Notes: generated from the sequence alone by a model not told the origin. A DNA stretch of 6,672 nucleotides from an uncultured Ruminococcus sp. (GCA_947175005.1 CAMWLD010000130.1:1-6672); one strand, 5' to 3'; counted from the stretch's first letter, positions 1 to 5,056 are shown. Numbers and translations are program-made.

Positions 1-674
1 TCAAGGTATTTGACGACCGCATTAACCCCAAGAGCCTTATGCGCAACTACAGCGGCGGCGGAAAGGCTTCTGCAAAGCCGTCACAGGCGGATATTGACGC
101 GGCTTTTGCCAAAATGGGAAAGACTACCGATTCGGATAAGAAGATAGACTGCAAGGGCTGCGGATATGCAAGCTGCGAAATGATGGCCGAGGCTGTGGCA
201 GCAGGCAGGAACATTCCCCAAAGCTGCGTAAGGTGTTCGGGCGGGGCTGCTGCTGCACCTACGGTAACTGCGGGTGCGGCTGCAAAGGATAACAGCAAGG
301 CTTTGGCTATTGCGGAAAAGGTCAGCGGCTTTGCCACAAACCTGTTGGCGGATATTGAGAATATTTACGCAAGCCTGCACAATATAGATTCCTCAAATCA
401 GAAATCCGCTTCAATGTCTGGTATAGTTGTGGATATACTTTCAAAGGTAGTGGGCTTCTGCTCGTCGGCGGAAAGCATTGACGCGGACAATCTGCCGCTG
501 CTGGTTTCTACCTTGGAAAAGCTTCAGACGGCTGTTTCGACCCTTAACAGCAACATAAGCGAGTGCGCGGCAGGGTCGTCCACCATAAGGGAGGCAATGC
601 AGGCGGTTGCGGACGCCACTACCGAGCTTAACGCTATGGCAAGCGATATGACGGCGGCCCTTGCAAATAACTGA
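1..674 (+). CDS. C-terminal part of an [FeFe]-hydrogenase-like (sensor-type) protein, 5' end outside window
   Basis: The reading frame is open from the first bases, so this is the 3' end of a longer gene; the ATG at 39 is internal. The first visible residues (VFDDRINP, then LMRNY) look like the end of the [FeFe]-hydrogenase large-subunit domain. Counting from the codon at base 3, a Cys cluster follows with Cys at about 50, 53, 58, 75 and 78 (CKGCGYASC, then CVRC). This is the pattern of the putative 4Fe-4S domain PF04060. An Ala-rich linker leads into about 140 residues that are Ala/Ser/Leu-rich and predicted helical, resembling a coiled-coil or methyl-accepting signalling tail; the conserved MCP hairpin-tip motif is not visible. 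Family knowledge: hydrogenases with such added modules are usually proposed to sense H2 or redox state rather than act in metabolism. The catalytic H-cluster domain lies outside the window, so activity cannot be judged. The stop overlaps the next start. Confidence 0.75.
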   Translation, partial: KVFDDRINPKSLMRNYSGGGKASAKPSQADIDAAFAKMGKTTDSDKKIDCKGCGYASCEMMAEAVAAGRNIPQSCVRCSGGAAAAPTVTAGAAAKDNSKALAIAEKVSGFATNLLADIENIYASLHNIDSSNQKSASMSGIVVDILSKVVGFCSSAESIDADNLPLLVSTLEKLQTAVSTLNSNISECAAGSSTIREAMQAVADATTELNAMASDMTAALANN

Positions 675-1363
675 TGATTTGTATTATAGGCGATACTCAC
701 GGCGATTACAGCAGATTTTCCCACAAAAAGATAAAGGCTCTCGGAAAGGGTGATTTCCTCATAATCTGTGGGGACTTCGGCTTTGTGTGGGACGGGTCTG
801 CAAAGGAACGTCAGGTGCTCAAAAAAATAGGCGCAAAGCGGTACACCACGCTGTTTCTTACGGGCAGCCACGATAATTATGAGCTTTTGGAGAATTACCC
901 TGAGGAATACTACTTAGGGGGCAAGGCAAGGAATATCTGCGGCAGGCTGTATATGCTGTCCTCGGGAAGTATATTTAATTTGGACTGTAAAAGTGTGTTC
1001 GTCTTTGGTGGCGGACAGGCGGCGGATATTGACGAGGGTTTTGAAAACGACCGGTGGTGGGAGCAGGAGCTGCCGGACGAAAGCCATATAGATGAGGGCA
1101 AGGCGGCGCTTCAGAGGGCTGGGAACAGGGTAGATTACATCTGCACCCATGAACCGCCTGCCTCCATTGCGGAGTTTCTGCAAATGCATGGGACGGTTTC
1201 TCCCGATAGCGCGGTAGTGCCCCAGAATCGCCTTAATATTTTCTTTGACGGCTTAAAGGGCGAGGTGGATTTCAAAATGTGGTTTTTCGGCAAGCTGCAC
1301 AGGAACAAGCTTGTGCCCCCTCGTTACCATGCTGTGTTTGATGAGCCGTATATAATTGAGTAA
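674..1363 (+). CDS. Calcineurin-like metallophosphoesterase with altered metal-2 site
   Basis: A 229-residue protein with the metallophosphoesterase motifs in order: GDTHGD (D7, H9), GDFG (D34), GSHDN (64-68, catalytic-type H66), THEPP (H159) and GKLH (206-209). The family normally has GNHD and GHxH. By analogy with lambda phosphatase and Mre11, metal-1 ligands D7, H9, D34 and H209 are kept. Two metal-2 ligands are changed: Asn to Ser65 and the first His of GHxH to Lys207. H159 is kept. The protein has no signal peptide or membrane segment and is probably cytoplasmic. Its ATG overlaps the stop of the hydrogenase-like gene by one base (TGATG), which implies translational coupling. Sensor-type hydrogenases often neighbour protein phosphatases and kinases, so a role in the same signalling path is plausible but inferred. 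The substrate is unknown. It may bind one metal, have weak activity or act as a binding protein. Confidence 0.85.
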   Translation: MICIIGDTHGDYSRFSHKKIKALGKGDFLIICGDFGFVWDGSAKERQVLKKIGAKRYTTLFLTGSHDNYELLENYPEEYYLGGKARNICGRLYMLSSGSIFNLDCKSVFVFGGGQAADIDEGFENDRWWEQELPDESHIDEGKAALQRAGNRVDYICTHEPPASIAEFLQMHGTVSPDSAVVPQNRLNIFFDGLKGEVDFKMWFFGKLHRNKLVPPRYHAVFDEPYIIE

Positions 1364-1376
1364 AGGATCAGTAAAA

Positions 1377-2201
1377 ATGGATTACAGCGTCAAAGCAGGA
1401 GATATTATTTTATCCGAAGAGCATTTCTCTCTTGACGAGACTCTTGACTGTGGTCAGGCGTTTCGCTGGGAGAGCGTGCCGTCGGATTTTTTTCGTACTT
1501 ATAAGGGATATTACAAGAATTATCCGTTGACAATTTCCGAGACCCAAAAGGGAAAGTTTATTCTTCATAATACCACTGAGGCGGATTTTCTGAATATCTG
1601 GAAGGATTATTTTGATCTGGACACCGATTACGGAGAGCTTAAAAGGCGGTTTTCGGAGGACGAAACATTAGCCGCTGCCTGCGCTTATGCAGGGGGGATA
1701 CATCTGCTGCGGCAGGACGCAGAGGAGTGTCTTATTTCCTTTATAATTTCACAGAACAACAATATCCCCAGAATCAAGGGGATAATCGGCAGGCTTTGCG
1801 AAATGTACGGAGGATTTCCCGATTTTAAGCGGCTTGAGGGTGTTACGGCGGAGGAGCTTGCGCCATTGCGTGCGGGATTCCGTGCGGGGTATCTGGAGGA
1901 CTGTGCAAAAAAGGTAAATTCGGGAGAAATTAACCTTGAAAAGATACGTGAAATGCCCGCAGAGGCAGGGGCAAAGGAGCTTATGAAGATAAAGGGGGTA
2001 GGCCCAAAGGTTGCCATGTGTGCGCTGCTTTTCGGAATGTACAAGACGGCGGCGTATCCGGTTGATGTGTGGATAAAGCGGGTAAATGAGCGGTATTACC
2101 CGAACGGGCTGCCCGACTGTGTTAAGGGGGTGCAGGGGATAGCCCAGCAGTATCTTTTTCACTATATACGCACGGGTGCGCCAAAAGAAAGCAAGGTGTA
2201 A
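1377..2201 (+). CDS. ogg: OGG1-family 8-oxoguanine DNA glycosylase/AP lyase
   Basis: A base-excision repair enzyme that removes 8-oxoguanine from DNA; 274 residues. The N-terminal OGG domain shows DCGQAFRW (24-31). The segment SQNNNIPRIKG (N127-N129) matches the SNNNIARI region of human OGG1. The helix-hairpin-helix is KGVGPKVAMC with the catalytic lysine at K211. It is followed by PVDVW with the catalytic aspartate at D230. The Lys-Asp spacing of 19 equals K249-D268 in human OGG1, so it should be a bifunctional glycosylase/lyase. I chose the ATG at 1377 because AAAGGA at 1363-1368 sits 8 bases upstream; a TTG seven codons earlier overlaps the previous gene and lacks a good site. The gene lies 13 bases after the phosphoesterase stop, so it is probably in the same operon. 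Databases may label it DNA-3-methyladenine glycosylase 2 family, but the OGG signatures are clear. Confidence 0.92.
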   Translation: MDYSVKAGDIILSEEHFSLDETLDCGQAFRWESVPSDFFRTYKGYYKNYPLTISETQKGKFILHNTTEADFLNIWKDYFDLDTDYGELKRRFSEDETLAAACAYAGGIHLLRQDAEECLISFIISQNNNIPRIKGIIGRLCEMYGGFPDFKRLEGVTAEELAPLRAGFRAGYLEDCAKKVNSGEINLEKIREMPAEAGAKELMKIKGVGPKVAMCALLFGMYKTAAYPVDVWIKRVNERYYPNGLPDCVKGVQGIAQQYLFHYIRTGAPKESKV

Positions 2202-2203
2202 AA

Positions 2204-2989
2204 ATGGCAGTAACAGCGCCCGATGAGGATATAAGAGGGCAAGACCCTGCAAGGGGGCGTGTGGAAATGCTCGACCTGCTGCGGGGCGGCAGTATGATAC
2301 TGGTGGTTATTTACCATATTCTCTATGATCTGAAATTTATTTACAGGCTTGATATTCCACGGGTTCTTATACCCGGGCAGCCGGAGATCGAGGCGGTGCA
2401 TATCTGCTTTTTGTGGGTGCTTTTCGGGGTGTCGGGGATATGCTCGGGCTTTTCCCGGAACAGCCTTAAAAGAGGCGCTGCGCTGTACATTCTTGGGTTC
2501 GGGATAACAATGGTGACGGCGTTTTTTATGCCTGAGGAGCTTATTGTTTTCGGAGTTATCAGCTGCTTCGGGGCGTGTATGTGCATAACGAGCCTTTTGC
2601 AGCCGGTTCTTGACAAGATTCCTTGGCAGGGAAGGCTTATCGGTGCGGTCGTGCTGTGGTTCATTCTTCGCAGTTTCCACAGGGGCGGAGAGATAGACCT
2701 TATTTTTACAAGATTTACTTTGGTCTTGCCAGAATGCGATTTTCTTTATTCTATCGGCATTAAGGGTGCTAATTTCAGAAGCTCGGATTATTTTCCGCTT
2801 GTGCCTTATCTGTTTATGTTTCTGGCGGGGAACGCTCTTTACAAGCCTGTAAGCGAGAGGCGTTTGCCCGGGTGGTTTTACAAAGTAAAATCGGGATTTG
2901 CGGGATTTATCGGCAGGCATACGCTGGCTATTTATGTTATTCATCAGCCGATAATTTTGCTTGTTTTGGGGATTTTATTTGGTGCATAA
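2204..2989 (+). CDS. DUF1624 / heparan-alpha-glucosaminide N-acetyltransferase-like membrane protein
   Basis: A 261-residue multi-pass membrane protein. The N-terminus carries the DUF1624 signature: R19, then LDLLRGG (23-29), and H38 within the first membrane helix (about 30-47). Further hydrophobic segments lie near 66-83, 92-108, 113-132, 145-156, 198-215 and 240-259. The C-terminus FIGRHTLAIYVIHQP (H239, H247) is typical of this family and of related acyltransferases. Related proteins are annotated as heparan-alpha-glucosaminide N-acetyltransferase (HGSNAT) homologues; bacterial members are mostly uncharacterised and may acetylate cell-surface sugars (inference). The start is 2 bases after the previous stop, with AAGGTG at 2193-2198 as the ribosome binding site, so it is co-transcribed with the glycosylase. 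Nothing links it functionally to DNA repair. Confidence 0.85.
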   Translation: MAVTAPDEDIRGQDPARGRVEMLDLLRGGSMILVVIYHILYDLKFIYRLDIPRVLIPGQPEIEAVHICFLWVLFGVSGICSGFSRNSLKRGAALYILGFGITMVTAFFMPEELIVFGVISCFGACMCITSLLQPVLDKIPWQGRLIGAVVLWFILRSFHRGGEIDLIFTRFTLVLPECDFLYSIGIKGANFRSSDYFPLVPYLFMFLAGNALYKPVSERRLPGWFYKVKSGFAGFIGRHTLAIYVIHQPIILLVLGILFGA

Positions 2990-3016
2990 ATTTGTAAGAT
3001 TGGAGGATATGGACAC

Positions 3017-3511
3017 ATGAGTTCTTTAAATGTTCGCAGAGGAAAATATGGATTGTATAACGGCAAATTATATCGGATTTTGTCGAAAAGCATTTCTTCA
3101 AAATCCGATACTATAGAGATATGTTCCACAGATGAGCAAGATTTAAAAAATGGATTTATAAACAATGATTCCGAATTTATTACAAAAAAATATGGCTTTA
3201 CATGTACAAAAGAAGTCCCTAAAAGTGAAATAACAGAAGCGTATGAAATAAGAACACATGCAATCTATAAGGGTGAAACATTGGATATTATCGGCGGCAG
3301 ACCCGGTTTTCTGACATTATCTACACAATACAGAATTCCTCACAATGCCAGCAGAGAAGACGAAGCATACCGAAAGGAACTTATAAAAAAGGGGTTTCAA
3401 AGGGGTATGACGGAAATTGACGGTTCATATTGGGATATTATAGTTCCAATTGATGACCCCGGTATTGAACTGATAGAAGAGAGAAAAGAACTTGACATAA
3501 ATAAACTGTGA
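3017..3511 (+). CDS. Hypothetical protein, A/T-rich orphan gene
   Basis: A 164-residue protein that I do not recognise. It is soluble, with no signal peptide or membrane segment, and rich in Lys, Glu and Ile. It reads as mixed alpha/beta: an N-terminal part (GKYGLYNGKLYRIL) that could be a small beta domain, a central IYKGETLDIIGGRPGFLTLST segment with beta character, and an acidic/basic C-terminus (ELIEERKELDINKL). There is one lone Cys pair too far apart (about residues 36 and 63) to suggest a metal site. The ribosome binding site GGAGGA at 3002-3007, 9 bases before the ATG, supports the start. Base and codon use (many AAA, ATA, TAT, ACA codons) differ clearly from the GC-richer neighbours on both sides, which suggests recent acquisition. 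It could be an immunity-type or phage-derived protein, but nothing visible proves this. Confidence 0.7.
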   Translation: MSSLNVRRGKYGLYNGKLYRILSKSISSKSDTIEICSTDEQDLKNGFINNDSEFITKKYGFTCTKEVPKSEITEAYEIRTHAIYKGETLDIIGGRPGFLTLSTQYRIPHNASREDEAYRKELIKKGFQRGMTEIDGSYWDIIVPIDDPGIELIEERKELDINKL

Positions 3512-3524
3512 TTTTATATTTTCG

Positions 3525-3553
3525 GAAAATTATAAAAAAATTAAAAAAAACTC
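3525..3553 (+). promoter_or_regulatory. UP-element-like A/T tract upstream of tRNA promoter
   Basis: An almost pure A/T stretch with two A-runs (AAAAAAATT and AAAAAAAA) lies directly upstream of the -35 box at 3554. Its position and composition fit an UP element that contacts the RNA polymerase alpha subunit, as is common at stable-RNA promoters. Function is inferred. Confidence 0.5.
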
Positions 3554-3582
3554 TTGACAAATCCTTCCGGATATGGTAAAAT
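3554..3582 (+). promoter_or_regulatory. Strong sigma-A promoter for the tRNA-Gly gene
   Basis: A perfect -35 box TTGACA (3554-3559) is followed by a 17-base spacer and TAAAAT (3577-3582) as the -10 box, one mismatch from consensus. TGG at 3574-3576 gives an extended -10. Transcription should start near 3588-3590, about 125 bases before the mature tRNA. With the A-tract upstream, this is the best promoter in the window. Confidence 0.85.
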
Positions 3583-3595
3583 ATATATTGTCGGA

Positions 3596-3622
3596 AAGAA
3601 AGCAAGTCATTTCTTGCTTCTT
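3596..3622 (+). other. Hairpin in the tRNA leader transcript
   Basis: AAGA-a-AGCAAG (3596-3606) pairs with CTTGCT-TCTT (3613-3622), giving 10 base pairs with one bulged A around the loop TCATTT. It lies within the first 35 bases of the predicted transcript. No T-run follows, so it is not a classical terminator. It could shield the 5' end or be a processing signal (inference). Confidence 0.45.
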
Positions 3623-3656
3623 GCCTCTGATTTTCTGTGAGATAAATGAACAGCGT

Positions 3657-3688
3657 CAAGAGAACTAAAGAAACACAAGAGAACTAAA
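3657..3688 (+). repeat. Two direct copies of CAAGAGAACTAAA in the tRNA leader
   Basis: The 13-mer CAAGAGAACTAAA occurs at 3657-3669 and again at 3676-3688, a period of 19 bases. After each copy the sequence stays similar (GAAACA versus AACA). The stretch is purine-rich and unstructured. It lies between the leader hairpin and the tRNA, and may be a simple local duplication. Confidence 0.6.
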
Positions 3689-3714
3689 AACACAAAGCAA
3701 AGTAACTTCTAACC

Positions 3715-3789
3715 GCAGATGTAGTACAATGGTTCGTGCGTCGGCTTCCCAAGCCGAAAATGCGGGTTCGATTCCCGTCATCTGCTCCA
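3715..3789 (+). tRNA. tRNA-Gly (anticodon CCC)
   Basis: A complete cloverleaf. The acceptor stem is GCAGATG (3715-3721) with CATCTGC (3779-3785), seven perfect pairs. The D arm is GTAC/GTGC around AATGGTTC. The anticodon stem is TCGGC/GCCGA around TTCCCAA, so the anticodon is CCC at 3748-3750 and reads GGG (Gly). The T arm is GCGGG/CCCGT around TTCGATT. The discriminator is T at 3786 (U73, usual for bacterial tRNA-Gly), and CCA is encoded at 3787-3789. It has its own promoter and terminator, so it is a single-gene unit. Its long leader of about 125 bases is unusual for a lone tRNA. Confidence 0.96.
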
Positions 3790-3793
3790 ATTG

Positions 3794-3820
3794 TTTCCGA
3801 CATCAGTCGGAAATTTTCTT
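3794..3820 (+). terminator. Rho-independent terminator of the tRNA-Gly unit
   Basis: TTTCCGAC (3794-3801) and GTCGGAAA (3806-3813) form a perfect 8-bp stem with loop ATCA, followed by TTTTCTT. It begins 4 bases after the CCA end. The 3' arm is identical to the predicted first bases of the transcript (3590-3597), which could therefore compete for the 5' arm. Confidence 0.8.
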
Positions 3821-3841
3821 ATAAAGGGATAATTTTATAAT
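3813..3841 (+). promoter_or_regulatory. Probable promoter of the T-box transcript
   Basis: A perfect -10 box TATAAT lies at 3836-3841. The start would fall near 3848, just where T-box Stem I begins. The -35 region is poor: at a spacing of 16-17 bases only ATTTTC or TTTTCT is present, overlapping the T-run of the tRNA terminator. The -10 is convincing and the -35 is weak. Read-through from the strong tRNA promoter could add to transcription. Confidence 0.55.
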
Positions 3842-3913
3842 TTTGAAATGCTGTGACGGAAACCAAACGCTGCGGCAACCGTTTTTCAGAGAGCCTCCGG
3901 TCGGTGGGAGGGG

Positions 3914-3929
3914 GCAGCGGAGCAGCGGA
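3914..3929 (+). repeat. Tandem GCAGCGGA duplication inside T-box Stem I
   Basis: The octamer GCAGCGGA occurs twice head to tail (3914-3921 and 3922-3929), immediately 5' of the specifier triplet. Either copy can pair with CGCTGC at 3868-3873. The second copy gives the normal 8-base specifier strand; the first would enlarge the loop by 8 bases. Confidence 0.7.
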
Positions 3930-4011
3930 GCTACATTCCCGAGCAGACTGTCTGAAATTTACAGTAGGGCAGTTCGGAGTGAAACACGTTAAAGTTTCGT
4001 AAAAGGTATTC

Positions 4012-4066
4012 GCAATGGCAATATGTCAATATTGGCAATAATATTGCGGCATAGTATTGCCATTGT
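4012..4066 (+). other. Long A/T-rich hairpin (T-box Stem III)
   Basis: CAATGGCAATA (4013-4023) and TATTGCCATTG (4055-4065) form 11 perfect pairs, extended by a G-T at 4012/4066. Inside, CAATAT (4027-4032) pairs with ATATTG (4041-4046). The position between Stem I and the antiterminator corresponds to Stem III. It is longer than usual. GGCAATA appears twice (4017-4023, 4034-4040) and its complement once, so alternative pairings exist. Confidence 0.7.
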
Positions 4067-4081
4067 CTGCGGATATAAACC

Positions 4082-4108
4082 GAGGTGGTACAGCGGTTAT
4101 TCGCCCTC
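4082..4108 (+). promoter_or_regulatory. T-box sequence and antiterminator
   Basis: GAGG (4082-4085) pairs with CCTC (4105-4108), and GCG (4093-4095) with CGC (4102-4104). The 7-base bulge TGGTACA (4086-4092) carries the TGGN element that binds the NCCA end of the uncharged tRNA. N is T, so it pairs with A73. The 3' strand is shared with the terminator stem, so the two folds exclude each other. Confidence 0.92.
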
Positions 4109-4149
4109 CATATCTGCAATATGCAGGTAGTGGAGGGCTTTTTGTTTTT
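4103..4149 (+). terminator. T-box leader terminator
   Basis: GCCCTCCA (4103-4110) pairs with TGGAGGGC (4131-4138). The upper part adds CTGCA/TGCAG around ATA with small internal loops. The T-run TTTTTGTTTTT (4139-4149) follows. This is the default OFF structure that competes with the antiterminator, and it ends one base before the ribosome binding site of the downstream gene. Confidence 0.93.
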
Positions 4150-4163
4150 AAGGAGGCAGCATT

Positions 4164-4997
4164 ATGAGGGATATGGCGGATATTATGGAGAAATTGAAAA
4201 AAAGTACAATTTTCATGAATCTTGATTTTGAGAAAGATGCCGGCGAAGTCTGCTGTTCAAAATACGGCGGACGTCCTGCTGTCCCGCAGGGGTTTGAATG
4301 GCCTTATTACGAGGGGAGCGCTATTGGCAGCGACTCTGTTGAAAAGTTCCCTCTTTCATTTATTGCACAGTTAAACTGCTCCGATTTTGCAGATATGGAC
4401 AATGAAAAAATTTTGCCGTCAAAAGGGATCCTCAGCTTTTTCTACGAGTGCGATACTCAAAAATGGGGGTTTGACCCCAAAGACAGGGGCTGTGCAAGGG
4501 TATATTATTTTGAGGATATCTCGCAGCTTTCCCTTATGGATTTTCCTGATGATCTGAAGGAGGATTTCCGTTTTGCAGAGGCTGCAATAGAGTATGAGCC
4601 TTCGGACGATTACCCGGAATGCCCGGATTATGATCCGGAGCTGTCAGATGATGTGTATGACGAATATGAGAAAATTTACGAAGAATTTTACAACAAGCAC
4701 GGCGATTTTCGCTGCAAACTGCTGGGGTATCCCGATACTATACAGGGAGATTTTTTCCTTGAATGCGAACAGGTAGCCGAGAGAGGAATATATACCGGCA
4801 GTGGACCTACCGAAATAACAGAAGAAATGAAAAATGCTGCCGAGGACTGGATCATGATCATGCAAATGGACACTGTTGATAATGATAAAGAGGTTATGAT
4901 GTTCGGCGACTGCGGCAGGATATACTATTGTATCAGAAAGCAGGATCTGAAAGAGCGCAGATTTGATAAAATATGGCTGATATTGCAGTGCTGCTGA
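4164..4997 (+). CDS. YwqG/DUF1963 family protein with Tyr-rich acidic segment
   Basis: A 277-residue protein, about full length for the YwqG (DUF1963) family, whose molecular role is not established. Family features in order: SKYGGRPAVPQGFEWPY (32-48); the PLSFIAQLNCSD region; LPSKGILSFFYE with the following KWGFDP; LGYPDTIQGD; WIMIMQMD; and the C-terminal GDCGRIYYCI, DLKERRFDKIWLILQ (248-275). The segment about 143-176 is very acidic and holds 7 Tyr in 34 residues; the whole protein has 17 Tyr. The start is supported by AAGGAGG at 4150-4156, 7 bases before the ATG. Expression is controlled by the T-box directly upstream, which is unusual because T-boxes normally precede tRNA synthetase, amino-acid biosynthesis or transport genes. 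The protein has no signal peptide and is probably cytoplasmic. No clear terminator follows, so the next genes may share the transcript. Confidence 0.88.
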   Translation: MRDMADIMEKLKKSTIFMNLDFEKDAGEVCCSKYGGRPAVPQGFEWPYYEGSAIGSDSVEKFPLSFIAQLNCSDFADMDNEKILPSKGILSFFYECDTQKWGFDPKDRGCARVYYFEDISQLSLMDFPDDLKEDFRFAEAAIEYEPSDDYPECPDYDPELSDDVYDEYEKIYEEFYNKHGDFRCKLLGYPDTIQGDFFLECEQVAERGIYTGSGPTEITEEMKNAAEDWIMIMQMDTVDNDKEVMMFGDCGRIYYCIRKQDLKERRFDKIWLILQCC

Positions 4998-5056
4998 TGA
5001 TCATGGCTTTTTAATTCGGAAGTAATTCCTGGCATACAGTGAACGGAGGCGGTTTT

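Larger units (their letters stand above)
3848..4149 (+). promoter_or_regulatory. T-box riboswitch leader, probable tyrosine specifier (TAC)
   Basis: A T-box leader reads a tRNA anticodon and its aminoacylation state and lets transcription continue when the tRNA is uncharged. Stem I: TGC/GCA base pairs flank a K-turn with TGA (3854-3856) and GA (3941-3942). GGAA (3858-3861) pairs with TTCC (3936-3939). Beyond the specifier loop, CGCTGC (3868-3873) pairs with GCAGCG (3922-3927). The 3' loop strand is GAGCTACA (3928-3935). By position against the Oceanobacillus glyQ Stem I (GAAGGCA, then CUUC) the specifier is TAC (3932-3934, Tyr), followed by the expected A. AGAGAG (3888-3893) and the distal loop GGTCGGTG (3899-3906) between CCTCC and GGAGG are typical. 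Then come smaller stems, a long Stem III hairpin, and the T-box sequence. The bulge TGGT implies discriminator A73, which fits tRNA-Tyr. The leader ends in a terminator just before the YwqG-like gene. Stem I identity is firm; the Tyr call is good but hand-folded. Confidence 0.92.

Noticed and set aside
1356..1376. TTG start giving seven extra residues on the glycosylase
   Set aside because: It overlaps the previous gene and lacks a ribosome binding site, while the ATG at 1377 has AAAGGA at good spacing and a product that begins like the family.
2162..2944. Long minus-strand open frame (260 codons) opposite the DUF1624 gene
   Set aside because: It is the antisense shadow of a well-supported membrane protein gene; its product is basic and low in complexity with no recognisable domain.
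3512..3537. A/T-only palindrome after the orphan gene, considered as its terminator
   Set aside because: TTTTATATTTT and AAAATTATAAAA pair with one bulge around CGG, but the stem is weak and followed by A-runs, not T-runs, on the + strand.
3646..3687. Thirteen-codon open frame (MNSVKRTKETQEN) in the tRNA leader
   Set aside because: It has no convincing ribosome binding site, lies within a direct repeat, and is expected by chance in such a stretch.
3914..4066. Repeats considered as a CRISPR array or insertion-sequence ends
   Set aside because: The repeats are too short and irregular for CRISPR, no transposase is present, and both fit stems of the T-box leader.
3715..4149. Idea that the adjacent tRNA-Gly is the effector of the T-box
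   Set aside because: The specifier reads TAC and the antiterminator bulge TGGT needs A73, while the tRNA has anticodon CCC and U73.
5039..5056. GTG start for the methyltransferase
   Set aside because: The GGAGG site at 5045-5049 would lie inside the gene and serves the ATG at 5057 with ideal spacing.
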